Source: Myxococcus sp. RHSTA-1-4
GTDB taxonomy: Bacteria; Myxococcota; Myxococcia; Myxococcales; Myxococcaceae
Length of the DNA stretch: 64,000 nucleotides
Reading direction: 5' to 3'
Assembly (NCBI RefSeq): GCF_020037125.1
Contig: NZ_JAIQDG010000003.1
Location: 186,001 to 250,000, forward strand
Part shown: piece after piece, positions 11,001 to 18,857 of the stretch
Numbering within the stretch: the stretch's first letter is position 1
Layout: the number at the start of each line of letters is the position of its first letter
Translations under genes and position numbers: made by a program
Notes under the pieces: generated by a model
The model's input: the letters and a program-made list of their open reading frames with translations, nothing else
Told to the model about the DNA's origin: nothing
Databases searched by the model: none

Positions 11001-11209
11001 GCCGCCAGCAGCACCGCCGCCGCGGCCACGCCCAGCAGGCCGCCCTGCATCCACAGGTGACGGCGCTGGCGGGTGCGTACCGCGGAGAGGAGGGACTCCA
11101 CTCCCGGCGTCCTCGGCCCGGGGACGGCCCGCGAGGCCGGCGCCGACGGGGGCGGAGGAGGCGGGGGCGGCAGCTCGGGGCCTGGGGTCTGCGGGGTATC
11201 GAGGTTCAC
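8063..11209 (-). CDS. DUF4175 family membrane protein with long coiled coil
   Basis: 1048 residues. A Pro-rich N-terminus is followed by two or three membrane helices (LGVAAAAVLLAAGGFLGLV, VLWLALPVGVALACVFGLWLA and LASGGVLLALAVLMALWGG), an Ig-like periplasmic region (VTLMTPAVELEVDPGQQVTLKYEASDDYGLSGLSLVF) and about 450 residues of Gln/Glu/Met-rich coiled coil. This order is that of DUF4175 proteins. It is coupled by a 4-bp overlap to the MA-type peptidase gene, which suggests that the two products act in one envelope complex. Function not established. Confidence 0.8.
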   Translation of the reverse strand: MNLDTPQTPGPELPPPPPPPPSAPASRAVPGPRTPGVESLLSAVRTRQRRHLWMQGGLLGVAAAAVLLAAGGFLGLVAPRLGGSVLWLALPVGVALACVFGLWLARKQVGDDARTARLVGLRRPELSLDVLAAVELKRQHGADTGWSPELAGAFLQQMDTRVRTVDVRSVVDGRPVRRAALASGGVLLALAVLMALWGGRWSAGLARIREVATRPQAPALVEPITGDIELTYRYPAYMGLAQRTVPGTNGEVSAPAGTEVVLKTRSDRPVERAEVVVNGQALPLTVTGNRELAGTFVAKQSGHYHFVFYGARDKQLARGPDIALNVEADKAPQVTLMTPAVELEVDPGQQVTLKYEASDDYGLSGLSLVFRKPGSPQETRVPLPKEDGRRNRATYTWDLGTLEADPGDRISYYVEARDNDAVEGPKKGVSRTQVLRIYSAAEHRRAALEKAEQLWGRMVDHLADRLEGPDRAKQKDPQAIAAAASVDTSGQQLITDMRTLAQELSRERDVPTELVSALSHISQSLGSHINGTADFRRLYLRTQRARGEDWGTGNRLTSTVNEEIEEAEKDILYLESLLDRQKLEALQELAKQLANERRELANLVEQFKNNPDEQARQAVMEQIEQLKQRINELMQRMAEMRKGIRDEHLNAEALQEMMKEQDLQGALDEVEKLMREGKTDEALAKLQELGMQMDEMLQNLDKQGDDFGSEQYPELAEKFGKFMEELQSTVQEQQKVADQTRQLRDQARSQNRERLAEKGKAAKDDLLRKVKQAQDSYDTLKPEQLNSRAARPLEEAQSELRNVENALKVNDFDLAAEAAARAEDAARQLSMMGEQQRQLDEMFGNPPEVRQQSAELAQRLERDARNVEDVNRQLQSLFPPPGSQLSQQEKQQLQQLAQQQGQLEQRAQGLRQQMEEMQQMAPLFGEEATQQMEGVGQRMGEAAQRMQGKDPGRGYGEQQAALEGLRQFQRQMQEGQRGGKGGLPLPMGAGARRQEGNGRDPRNQVELPDEEAFQAPKEFRKDLLDAMKQGAPEKYREQVKRYYEELVK

Positions 11210-11458
11210 GCTGTCCTGTCCGCTCAGTGGCGAGCCAACCCCCGGCGGGGCGGCCTATTTCCCGATTCTCTAGCAGCCGCCCTCCCGGCGCGAGGCGCCA
11301 CGGGGCAGGGGCTCACGGGAGGGGCCCCGGGGTGTCCGGCGCCGGAAGGAGGTGGGAGGAAGAGGGTCCGGGAGGCAACGGGGGAGCCGGGCCCGGCCCT
11401 TCCCGGGCGCCCTCCAGGGCCTGCTCTCGCGGCCAGGGGAGGGCGCCGGACGGTGAAA

Positions 11459-12055
11459 TCAGCGCGCGGCGGGCTTCTTGGAGCCGGGCTCGTCACCGGG
11501 CTCCTCCGTGGGGACGCCGCCCAGCTCCTGCGCGAGCGCGGTGAGCACGTCCTGGGTGCAGAGGATGCGGTTGCGCGTCATGCGCGCGAGGACGCGCTGC
11601 ACGGCGGCCTCCACCGTGCCCTCGGAGGGGATGTCCAGCGCGCGGCCGGACTCCGTGAGGGCGAAGAGGGCCTTGCGCCCGTCGAGCGGGTCCGACTTGC
11701 GCTCAATCAGGCCGCGCTTCTCCAGCCGCTTGAGGACGCCGGTGAGGGTGCTGGGGTGGACGTGGAGAATCTGCGCGAGCGTGCCGGCGGTGATGCCGGG
11801 GAAGCGGCCGACCAGGCGCACGACCAGGCGCTGGGGGCCGGTGAGGCCGAGCGTCGCCTCCATCCGCTTGGACGTGGACTGGAGCCCGTGGTCCACGGCC
11901 CAGAGCAGGCGCATGAACTCGAGCACCTCTCCGAGCGGAGGGCCCTTGGGGCGCTCGCCTTCCTGGGGCTCCGGCTCACCGCCGGCCGTGTCCTTCATGG
12001 GTACATCATCCTTCACCTGCCGCCTCCCTGTCTCTGCGGTCGTTGGAGTCGCCAT
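11459..12055 (-). CDS. MarR family transcriptional regulator
   Basis: 198 residues. The winged-helix core (LGLTGPQRLVVRLVGRFPGITAGTLAQILHVHPSTLTGVLKRLEKRGLIERKSDPLDGRKALFALTE) has the MarR order of helices, recognition helix HPSTLTGVLKRL and wing DPLDGRKALFALT. Extra ~60 N-terminal residues, low in complexity, and a charged tail flank it; ATG 11998 would give a shorter form. The gene is divergent from cobT across 99 bp, so control of itself or the cob genes is possible but not shown. The ligand is unknown. Confidence 0.88.
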   Translation of the reverse strand: MATPTTAETGRRQVKDDVPMKDTAGGEPEPQEGERPKGPPLGEVLEFMRLLWAVDHGLQSTSKRMEATLGLTGPQRLVVRLVGRFPGITAGTLAQILHVHPSTLTGVLKRLEKRGLIERKSDPLDGRKALFALTESGRALDIPSEGTVEAAVQRVLARMTRNRILCTQDVLTALAQELGGVPTEEPGDEPGSKKPAAR

Positions 12056-12154
12056 GGTCTACCGCCTCACCGGGTCCGCCGCTGAGTAAAATCCGTTGTC
12101 TGTGGGCCACCAGCAAGCTACGGGCCGGGCTTCCGCCCCTCCTGGAAGGCCCCC

Positions 12155-13213
12155 ATGCGTCCCTACCGCGCTGCCCTCGAACAAGTCCCCGAGCCCGACA
12201 CCTCCGCCGCCTCCCGCTGCCAGGCCCTGCTGGACGCGAAGACGAAGCCCCGGGGAAGCCTGGGGCGGCTGGAGGAGCTGGCCCGCCGGCTGGCCTCTCT
12301 TCGGGGCGAGGCGGCCCCGGGACTGCCCCACAAGGCCCTGGTGGTGATGGCGGCCGACCACGGGGTGGTGGAGGAAGGGGTGAGCGCCTACCCGGCCGAG
12401 GTGACGGGGCAGATGGTGGCCAACTTCGCCCGGGGCGGGGCGGCGCTGAACGTGCTGGCGCGCCAGGCCGGGGCGCGGGTGGAGGTGGTGGACCTGGGCG
12501 TGCGCTTCCCGGTGGAGGGGCTGCAGGGGGTGCGCGTGCACCGCCAGGGGCCGGGGACGGCGAACTTCACCCGGGGCCCGGCCATGACGCGCGAGGTGGC
12601 GGAGGACGCGCTGGACGTGGGGGCGCGGCTGGCGGTGGAGCTGGCGGACTCCGGGGTGACGCTGCTGGGGCTGGGGGAGATGGGGATTGGGAACACCACG
12701 GCATCCGCGGCGCTGACGTGTGTGCTGGCCGGGGTGGCGCCGGAGGTGGCGACGGGGCGAGGCACCGGGGTGGATGACGCGGGGCTGGCTCGGAAGGTGG
12801 CGGCGGTGCGGCGGGCGCTGGAGGTGAACCAGCCGGACGGGGCGGACCCGCTGGGGGCGCTGGCGGCGGTGGGCGGGTTCGAAATCGCGGGGCTGGCGGG
12901 CGCGGCGCTGGGCGCGGCGTCGCGGCGGGTGCCGGTGGTGCTGGATGGGTTCATCTCGTCCGTGGCGGGGCTGGTGGCGGCGCGGCTGTGCCCCCGGGTG
13001 GCGCCGTTCCTGATTGCGAGCCACCTGTCCGTGGAGGCCGGCCATGCGCGGGTGCTGGAGGCGCTGCGGCAGCGGCCGTTGCTGGACCTGGACCTGCGGC
13101 TGGGCGAGGGCAGCGGCGCGGCGCTGGCGATGGGGCTGGTGGACGCGAGCCTCCGCGTGCTGCACGAGATGGCCACGTTCACCTCGGCGGGCGTGGCGGA
13201 TTCGGGGCGGTAG
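12155..13213 (+). CDS. cobT: nicotinate-nucleotide--dimethylbenzimidazole phosphoribosyltransferase
   Basis: 352 residues. Makes alpha-ribazole phosphate from DMB and nicotinate mononucleotide, the lower-ligand activation step of cobalamin assembly. Visible family features are LLDAKTKPRGSLGRLEELA at the start, VMAADHGVVEEGVSAYP, the Gly-rich LGLGEMGIGNTTASAAL, and the C-terminal DLRLGEGSGAALA with the catalytic Glu. ATG 12155 has GGAAGG upstream. It is the first gene of cobT-cobS-cobC. No B12 box is visible upstream, so the cluster does not appear to be riboswitch-controlled. Confidence 0.95.
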   Translation: MRPYRAALEQVPEPDTSAASRCQALLDAKTKPRGSLGRLEELARRLASLRGEAAPGLPHKALVVMAADHGVVEEGVSAYPAEVTGQMVANFARGGAALNVLARQAGARVEVVDLGVRFPVEGLQGVRVHRQGPGTANFTRGPAMTREVAEDALDVGARLAVELADSGVTLLGLGEMGIGNTTASAALTCVLAGVAPEVATGRGTGVDDAGLARKVAAVRRALEVNQPDGADPLGALAAVGGFEIAGLAGAALGAASRRVPVVLDGFISSVAGLVAARLCPRVAPFLIASHLSVEAGHARVLEALRQRPLLDLDLRLGEGSGAALAMGLVDASLRVLHEMATFTSAGVADSGR

Positions 13214-13228
13214 CGGGGAGCTCGCACC

Positions 13229-13972
13229 ATGAGGCGCCTCTTCGCTGGCATCGCCTTCCTGAGCCGTGTCCCCGTGCCGGGGGCGGCCACCTTCGACGCG
13301 GCGGACGTGGGCCGCGCCACGCTGGCCTTCCCGCTGGTGGGGGCGTTCCTCGCGGGGCTGCTGGTGGTGGCCCGGCACGCGGTGTACCCGCTGCTTCCGC
13401 CCACGGTGGCGGCGTTCCTGCTGCTGGCCGTGTCCGCGCTGCTCACCGGAGCGCTGCACCTGGATGGGCTGGCGGACATGGCCGACGGCTTCGGCGGCGG
13501 GCGCACGAAGGAGGACGTGCTGCGCATCATGCGCGACCACCTCATCGGCGCGTATGGCGGGGTGGCGCTGCTCCTGGTGGTGGGGCTGAAGGCGAGCGCC
13601 CTGGCCGCGCTGCTGGAGCGGGGACAGGCCGACGCGGCGCTGGTGGCGTCCATGGTGCTGGGGCGGTGGGCCTCGGTGCCCATGGGGAGGTTCCTGCCGT
13701 ATGCGCGCCGCTCCGGTGGGTTGGGCACGGCGATTACGGATTACGTGGGGTGGACGGAGCTGGTGGGCGCCACGCTGCTGGCGCTCGGGCTGGGGCTGGG
13801 CGTGCTGGGGCCGGTGCGCGGCGCGGCGGCGGTGGTGCTGGTGGCCTGTGTGTCCGCGCTCCAGGGCGCGTGGTGCATGAAGAAGATTGGCGGCATCACC
13901 GGGGACACGCTGGGGGCCAACACGGAGGTGTGTGAGGTGCTGGTGCTCGTCCTGGTGCTGGCGCTCGGGTAG
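13229..13972 (+). CDS. cobS: adenosylcobinamide-GDP ribazoletransferase (cobalamin synthase)
   Basis: 247 residues, integral membrane. Joins adenosylcobinamide-GDP to alpha-ribazole (phosphate). Typical features are the N-terminal IAFLSRVPVPG, the ALHLDGLADMADGFGGGRTKEDVLRIMRD motif with the acidic metal-binding residues, GAYGGVALLL, and several hydrophobic helices. It starts 15 bp after cobT. CobU/CobP, which makes the GDP substrate, is not in the window. Confidence 0.95.
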   Translation: MRRLFAGIAFLSRVPVPGAATFDAADVGRATLAFPLVGAFLAGLLVVARHAVYPLLPPTVAAFLLLAVSALLTGALHLDGLADMADGFGGGRTKEDVLRIMRDHLIGAYGGVALLLVVGLKASALAALLERGQADAALVASMVLGRWASVPMGRFLPYARRSGGLGTAITDYVGWTELVGATLLALGLGLGVLGPVRGAAAVVLVACVSALQGAWCMKKIGGITGDTLGANTEVCEVLVLVLVLALG

Positions 13973-14105
13973 GCGCGGCGGACGCGTAGAGCGAGCGGTG
14001 CTGTACGGGCGGGCGGGTTGCCACGGGCGTGACGCGCAAGGTGCTGGCACCTGGATGGGAGTGGGTGGTGCGCACGCGGGTGCTGGCAGTCGGAAAGGAG
14101 CGGGG

Positions 14106-14726
14106 ATGGACTGGCGGTTGCCGAAGGGCGTGACGCGGGTGGTGCTGGTGCGGCACGGACAGCCGTCGGAGGAGATGCGCGGCCGGTGCTACGGGCGGCT
14201 GGACGTGGGCCTGTCACCGGAGGGGCGCGCGCAGGCGGACCGCATGGCCGCGTTCCTGTCTCGCGTGGAGCTGGGGCGCATCTACGCGAGCCCGCGCCTG
14301 CGAGCGCTGGAGACGGCGGCGCCGCTGGCGGCGGGGCGGGGCGCGGAGGTGGTGGTGGAAGAGGCGTTCCGCGAAATCGACTTCGGGCTGTTCGAGGGGC
14401 TCACCTACGAGGAGGCCGAGCGCCGCTTCCCGGACGTGTACGCGGAGTGGATGGCGCGTCCCACGCAGGTGCGCTTCCCGGAAGGGGAGAGCTACCCGGA
14501 GATGCGCGTGCGTGTGCGCGCGGGAGGCCGGGCGCTGCGGGAGCGGCACGTGGGCCAGTGCTTCGCGCTGGTGTCCCACGGAGGCGTCAACCGCACGCTG
14601 CTGGCCGAGGCGCTCGGCATGGACGACGCGCGCCTGTTCCGGCTGGGCCAGGACCACGCGGCGGTGAACGTCATCGACTACTTCGGTGACGAGCCCGTGG
14701 TGAAGCTGATGAACGTGGCGTTCTGA
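14106..14726 (+). CDS. cobC: histidine phosphatase, alpha-ribazole-phosphatase type
   Basis: 206 residues from ATG 14106, chosen for the AAAGGAG just upstream; the open frame further left has no SD. Phosphoglycerate-mutase fold: VLVRHGQP with the catalytic His, YASPRLRALETAAPL, FREIDFGLFEGLTYEE with the acid residue, and VSHGGVNRTLLAEALG with the second His. In the cob context it most likely removes the 5'-phosphate of alpha-ribazole phosphate or of adenosylcobalamin phosphate. Other histidine phosphatases look alike, so context supports the symbol. A 12-bp palindromic terminator follows. Confidence 0.85.
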   Translation: MDWRLPKGVTRVVLVRHGQPSEEMRGRCYGRLDVGLSPEGRAQADRMAAFLSRVELGRIYASPRLRALETAAPLAAGRGAEVVVEEAFREIDFGLFEGLTYEEAERRFPDVYAEWMARPTQVRFPEGESYPEMRVRVRAGGRALRERHVGQCFALVSHGGVNRTLLAEALGMDDARLFRLGQDHAAVNVIDYFGDEPVVKLMNVAF

Positions 14727-14742
14727 CTGACGGGCGCCGCCA

Positions 14743-14769
14743 GCGTGGAATGGAGCTTCCATTCCACGC
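14743..14769. terminator. perfect 12-bp inverted repeat between convergent genes, member of a dispersed palindromic family
   Basis: Arms GCGTGGAATGGA (14743-14754) and TCCATTCCACGC (14758-14769) with a GCT loop, between the cobC stop and the stop of the C69 peptidase gene. The core GGAATGGA/TCCATTCC is the same as in coding repeats at 41405 and, in relaxed form, in the array at 1-474. Confidence 0.75.
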
Positions 14770-14787
14770 CGGAGGGCGGTGGCTTCG

Positions 14788-16494
14788 CTACGGCGCCGGA
14801 GCCACGGTGGGCTTCGACGCGGGCGGCTGGGCCGGAGCCGCGGGAGCAGCCACGGGCTTCGGCTCCTCCTTCTTGGGCTCGGGCGGCATCTCCAGCGCCT
14901 TGCCCTTCTCCTGGGCGATGCGCCGGTACCAGCTGTCCGGGTACTTCGGGTGGTTCACCTTGCCCTGCTCGTCCCGGACGTTGCCGTCGATGTACTTCAC
15001 GAGCAGGTTCTCACCCAGCTTGCGCCAGCGGCTGTGGACCTTCTCGCCCTGCTTGACCGAGTAGTCCGTGAGGTACTTGCGAGCCTCCTCCGGGCTGCGC
15101 TTGTACAGCTCCATCGCGGCCTGCTCGATGGCGGCCTGGTCCGCGAGGAACTGTCCCTCCAGCGCGCCCTGCTCCTTCTGCACGTCCACGGACATGTCGC
15201 TCCAGCGCGCGTAGGCCTGGTTCGACACCCAGTTGAACACCCAGAAGGACGAGTCCCAGGAGAACTGGCCGCGGCTGGCCACGCCCTGCGCGAAGTTGCG
15301 CGGCACCTCGCGGATGCCCGCGTACATGGGCGTGTACACGGTCATCGACGTGTCATCCACGCCGAACCAGAGTACTCCGCCGATGGGCGCCGGCATCGAG
15401 CCGCGCATCTGCGCCACCAGCGAGAAGCCCGTCTGCTGCGTGGAGATGGCGCGCTCGTGGACGTACTTCTTCCCGTCCACCTCCCATGTCATCGGCCGCC
15501 AGCGGTAGGGCGCCGCGTACGGGCCCGCGCCCACGTCCTTCGTCATGTCCAGCGGGGTGCCCTCGAAGTGGTCCCGCATCAGCGTCATGGCGTCCTGCAC
15601 GGACAGCTTCTTGTCCGGCTTCACCCACAGCGGCAGCCGCCTGCCCGGCGCCGAGCCGTCCGCGTACTCCACGCCCAGCTTCAGCGACGGCGCCGCGCGG
15701 CGGAAGATGCTCCACACGCGCCCCTCGGCGAAGCGCTGCCCGCCGAAGTCGAGCGGGTGGTACGCGTCCGCGAAGCTGAAGTCCTTGTCCGCGCCCTTGA
15801 ACCAGCCCTTCTCCCGGGCGAACGAGATGACGTCCGGCGAGTAGAGCGTGTTGTCCTTGTCGTTCAGCGGGAACTGGGTGATTCGCGCCTGGTTGGCGTG
15901 CGCGGAGATGTGGCCCTCGGGCAGCTTGCGGGCGACCCACACCGCGCCCTTCTGGCCCTTGCCCTTGCCAATCATCTCCAGCAGCCACGCCTCCTTCGGG
16001 TCGGCGATGGAGAACGACTCGCCCGTGGAGGCATAGCCGTGCTCGGCCACGAGGCGGGTCATCACCTGGATGGCCTCGCGCGCCGTCTTCGCGCGCTCCA
16101 GGGCGATGTAGATGAGCGAGCCGTAGTCGATGATGCCCGCCGGCCCCTCCAGCTCCTCGCGGCCCGTGAAGGTGGACTCGCCGATGGAGAGCTGGTGCTC
16201 GTTCATGTTGCCCACCACCGAGTACGTCACCGGCGCCTCGGGGATGCGCCCGAGGAACTTGCCCGTGTCCCACTCGATGATGTCGCGCATGGCGCCCGGG
16301 CCATGGCGGCGCGCGGGCGTGTAGTACAGCTCGCCGTACAGTTCGTGCGCGTCCGCGGAGTACGTCATCAGGGTGGCACCGTCCGTCGTGGCTCCCTTGT
16401 TGACCAGCATGCTGGTGCAGGCGAGCACGGGCGGTGCGACCAGCGCCGCCGTGACGGGCAGCGCGGTGAGCAGATGGGAAAGGCGTCGGTTCAT
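14788..16494 (-). CDS. exported C69-family dipeptidase (Ntn hydrolase)
   Basis: 568 residues from ATG 16494. The signal peptide (MNRRLSHLLTALPVTAALVAPPVLA) would be cleaved just before Cys 26 in ACTSMLVNKGATTDGA, which becomes the N-terminal nucleophile of this family, as in PepD-type dipeptidases. Other family marks are VVGNMNEHQLSIGESTF, GSLIYIALERAKTAREAI and DPKEAWLLEMIGKG. A Pro/Ala/Lys-rich tail of about 35 residues follows. TTG 16512 is an alternative start six codons upstream. Secreted or periplasmic peptide degradation is likely. Confidence 0.88.
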   Translation of the reverse strand: MNRRLSHLLTALPVTAALVAPPVLACTSMLVNKGATTDGATLMTYSADAHELYGELYYTPARRHGPGAMRDIIEWDTGKFLGRIPEAPVTYSVVGNMNEHQLSIGESTFTGREELEGPAGIIDYGSLIYIALERAKTAREAIQVMTRLVAEHGYASTGESFSIADPKEAWLLEMIGKGKGQKGAVWVARKLPEGHISAHANQARITQFPLNDKDNTLYSPDVISFAREKGWFKGADKDFSFADAYHPLDFGGQRFAEGRVWSIFRRAAPSLKLGVEYADGSAPGRRLPLWVKPDKKLSVQDAMTLMRDHFEGTPLDMTKDVGAGPYAAPYRWRPMTWEVDGKKYVHERAISTQQTGFSLVAQMRGSMPAPIGGVLWFGVDDTSMTVYTPMYAGIREVPRNFAQGVASRGQFSWDSSFWVFNWVSNQAYARWSDMSVDVQKEQGALEGQFLADQAAIEQAAMELYKRSPEEARKYLTDYSVKQGEKVHSRWRKLGENLLVKYIDGNVRDEQGKVNHPKYPDSWYRRIAQEKGKALEMPPEPKKEEPKPVAAPAAPAQPPASKPTVAPAP

Positions 16495-16624
16495 GGCGGC
16501 GGAGCCTACCAAGATGTCCTGGGTTGGCTACCGCTCCGGGAGTGTGCCTCCCCGGCTGCTCCGCGTTGACGCGGTGGGACACCGCTCGGAGGTTCCTCCC
16601 GTCGTGGCAGGGCGCCGGGCCCGT

Positions 16625-16658
16625 CCGCCCGGAGGGACGGCCTGCTTCCTCCGGGCGG
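16625..16658 (-). terminator. terminator of the Vps62-like gene
   Basis: Perfect 11-bp inverted repeat, CCGCCCGGAGG (16625-16635) and CCTCCGGGCGG (16648-16658), 13 bp beyond the stop codon of the Vps62-like gene. Confidence 0.65.
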
Positions 16659-16671
16659 CGAAGCGGGTGCC

Positions 16672-17940
16672 TCAGCCCAACTGCAGCCGGGTGCGGCGGG
16701 TGCGCGTGCGCGGGGCATTCTCGAGGTCCGGCTGCGGCGCCGGGAACTGGCGCTCGACGAAGGCCGCGGCGGCGCTCGCGCGGAACGTCAGCGGCGCGGC
16801 CACGGAGCTGCCGTCCCCACGCACCACGCGCAGCGCCTGCTTCTGCACCCACAGCGCGCCGGAGTGCTCGGCCGGGGTGACCAGCTCGGCGTCCACCGTG
16901 TCGGACCGCATCACCGAGATGCTGCGCGACGACGAATACCCCAGCTCCGTGGAGATGGTGGCCGACACCTTGGAGGAGAACACGCCCAGCTCGACGCCCG
17001 ACTCCATCGTCACCGACACGCCCGTGGTGACCGAGAACGTCTCGGTGTCGCTCGTCGAGACGCCCGTGGTGGTGCTGGCGCGCTTCGTCTGGTCCCGCGA
17101 GGTGTTGTTGTTGTCGAACAGCAGCAGGTCGAACGACACCAGGCGCTGGACTTCGTAGAAGGGCGAGTTGTCCACCTGCCAGGCCAGCGTCTTGTCCGCG
17201 TCCGCCACCGCGGTGAAGGGCACCGTGACGATGCGGTCCACCATGGGATTCGTGTGGTCGGGCGGCGAGCTGCGGCTGGTGAGGTTGGGCTGCGCCTGCT
17301 CGCCCAGCTCCGTCGTGGGCAGCGGCAGCCTCAGCGTCCACGCCACCGGGGCGGAGGCCGGCTTGTCGTGCGAGGCGACGCCCACGAAGCTGTTCACCGC
17401 GAACACGCCATCCGGGGTGTCGCGGAAGGCGCGGCTCACGTCGAGCTGCCAGGCGCCGAAGTCCCGGTCGGCGCCCGAGCCCGCGTCAATCCAGATGCGG
17501 GTGCCGACGACGGCCTCGAACACCAGGCTCTTGTGGACGCACATCACCTGGGTGCCCTTGGGCTTGTCATGGCCGCGCACGAAGACGTCGCCGAGCGCCA
17601 CGTAGTCCTGGCTGGGCGGCACGGGCCGCCAGCACGAGCCGTCCTCGTCCGCGCCGGAGCCCGCGTCGTTCCAGATGAACTGGAAGTCCTTGGGCGGCAG
17701 CAGCGCGGGCGTCGTGGAGCGCGGGTTGGCCGCCTTGACGCAGATGGAGGCGAACCGGTCATTGGGGCTGAGATTGTTCGACACGCCGATGCTGCCCAGC
17801 GCGTAGAAGCCCGCGGGAGGAACGGGATGGTAGAAGCCGACGTCGGCGTCCGCCCCACTGCCGGTGTCCAGCCAGCGCTCCTCGAACTTCTTGGTGAAGG
17901 TGATGATGAGGTCACCGAACTGCATTTCCTTGACGGCCAT
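16672..17940 (-). CDS. Vps62/DUF946-like protein with Ser/Thr-rich beta region
   Basis: 422 residues from ATG 17940 (GGAG eight nt upstream; no signal peptide). The N-terminal ~210 residues carry three copies of a motif of the type W-x-D-x-GSGADxD (WLDTGSGADADVGFYHPVP, WNDAGSGADEDGSCWRPVP, WIDAGSGADRDFGAWQLDV), characteristic of Vps62/DUF946 proteins known mainly from fungi and plants. Residues ~287-377 alternate Ser/Thr and hydrophobic residues (TFSVTTGVSVTMESGVELGVF), a pattern seen in the pore-forming region of aerolysin-type toxins. The toxin idea is inference. It is transcribed alone. Confidence 0.7.
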   Translation of the reverse strand: MAVKEMQFGDLIITFTKKFEERWLDTGSGADADVGFYHPVPPAGFYALGSIGVSNNLSPNDRFASICVKAANPRSTTPALLPPKDFQFIWNDAGSGADEDGSCWRPVPPSQDYVALGDVFVRGHDKPKGTQVMCVHKSLVFEAVVGTRIWIDAGSGADRDFGAWQLDVSRAFRDTPDGVFAVNSFVGVASHDKPASAPVAWTLRLPLPTTELGEQAQPNLTSRSSPPDHTNPMVDRIVTVPFTAVADADKTLAWQVDNSPFYEVQRLVSFDLLLFDNNNTSRDQTKRASTTTGVSTSDTETFSVTTGVSVTMESGVELGVFSSKVSATISTELGYSSSRSISVMRSDTVDAELVTPAEHSGALWVQKQALRVVRGDGSSVAAPLTFRASAAAAFVERQFPAPQPDLENAPRTRTRRTRLQLG

Positions 17941-18252
17941 GTGAGTGCTCCGGGGTGGGCCAGCGCGCAGCCGGGGCTGGGTGCTGGGTGGGAGAGGGCG
18001 CGTCGCCCTCGTGCCTGTCCCTTCGCAAGCCGCGTTCCAACCGCCCGGGCGGGCCCGCCGCGAGCGTTTCCCTCGGAAGCTCGCGTCCCTCCTCGCATCA
18101 GGAACTCCCCTCGACATGCCGCCGTGTGTCGCCCGACGTGTCGGCCTCGCCGGCCGTCCAGCACGGGCCCGCGTCCAGCCGACAGGGCCACCGCCCGAGG
18201 CCACGAGAGAAGTCCCGGGCGGCGGCCCCCCATCAAATGCCGGAGTTCCAGT
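17941..18252. other. 312-bp gap without recognisable gene
   Basis: Between the start of the Vps62-like gene and the stop of the ComEA-like gene, both on the minus strand. It should hold the promoter of the former and the end of the latter transcript. No coding potential, riboswitch or clear hairpin with the right position was seen. Confidence 0.5.
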
Positions 18253-18609
18253 TCAGGGTTCTTGCTTGTTCGTCTCGGCCACCTCCTTTCTCTCGGGTGC
18301 AATCACCTGCTCCACCCGCAGGGTCGTGGGCCCGGCCAGCGCCAGGTGCGCCTTGAGCTTGAGGAACTTCTTCTTCCCGAAGCCCTTCACCCGCACCAGT
18401 TCCTCCACGCGCTGGAAGGGCCGCTTCTTGCGATGCTCGATGATGCGCTGCGCCGCCTTCTCACCGACGCCCGGGAGCAGGTCCAGCTGCTCCGCCGTGG
18501 CCTCGTTCAGGTTCACCGTGCCCGTGTACTGCGTGCGCAGCTTCCCGGCCTCCGCCACCCCGGGTCCGCACAGCAGCAGCCCCAGCGCCACCGCCCAGAG
18601 CGCCCTCAC
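18253..18609 (-). CDS. ComEA-like helix-hairpin-helix protein
   Basis: 118 residues. Signal peptide (VRALWAVALGLLLCGPGVAEA) and two helix-hairpin-helix motifs: VNLNEATAEQLDLLPGVGEKAAQRIIEHR and FQRVEELVRVKGFGKKKFLKLK. This is the DNA-binding part of ComEA, which binds incoming DNA in the periplasm during transformation. A long membrane anchor is lacking, so it may be periplasmic. GTG 18609 overlaps the TGA of the upstream gene (GTGA), which fixes the start and indicates coupling. Confidence 0.82.
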   Translation of the reverse strand: MRALWAVALGLLLCGPGVAEAGKLRTQYTGTVNLNEATAEQLDLLPGVGEKAAQRIIEHRKKRPFQRVEELVRVKGFGKKKFLKLKAHLALAGPTTLRVEQVIAPERKEVAETNKQEP

Positions 18610-18857
18610 GAGTGGCCCCCCACCGGCATCGAGTCCAGTCCCGGCTCCCCCGCGTACCGCCCGCCCATCGCCGCCGCCGTGTCCCGCTTCTCCGCCGCCT
18701 CGCGCACGTGCAGCTTCCCGTCCAGCGGCAGCACGTCCAGCAACACGTTCAGCGAGCCGTCCTTGTTCACGAAGGCGCTCCCCGCCCGCACCCAGATGCT
18801 CCCGCCCTTGCCCTCGCGAATGGAGAAGACCGCCAGTCGCTTTCCCGCCGTCAGCAT
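18606..18857 (-). CDS. small conserved protein of unknown function
   Basis: 83 residues from ATG 18857 (GGAGG upstream; TTG 18860 is also possible). The core KRLAVFSIREGKGGSIWVRAGSAFVNKDGSLNVLLDVLPLDGKLHVRE looks like a compact beta-rich domain with repeated patterns found as short stand-alone proteins in proteobacteria; I know no function. Its stop overlaps the ComEA-like start, so the two are made together. Confidence 0.7.
   Translation of the reverse strand: MLTAGKRLAVFSIREGKGGSIWVRAGSAFVNKDGSLNVLLDVLPLDGKLHVREAAEKRDTAAAMGGRYAGEPGLDSMPVGGHS

Noticed and set aside
9266..12085. 939-codon plus-strand ORF opposite DUF4175 and MarR
   Set aside because: His/Leu/Gly/Arg-rich shadow spanning two real genes.
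12056..12154. Cobalamin riboswitch upstream of cobT
   Set aside because: No B12 box or AGCCNGTGCGAATC-like core in the 99 bp or in the MarR gene end.
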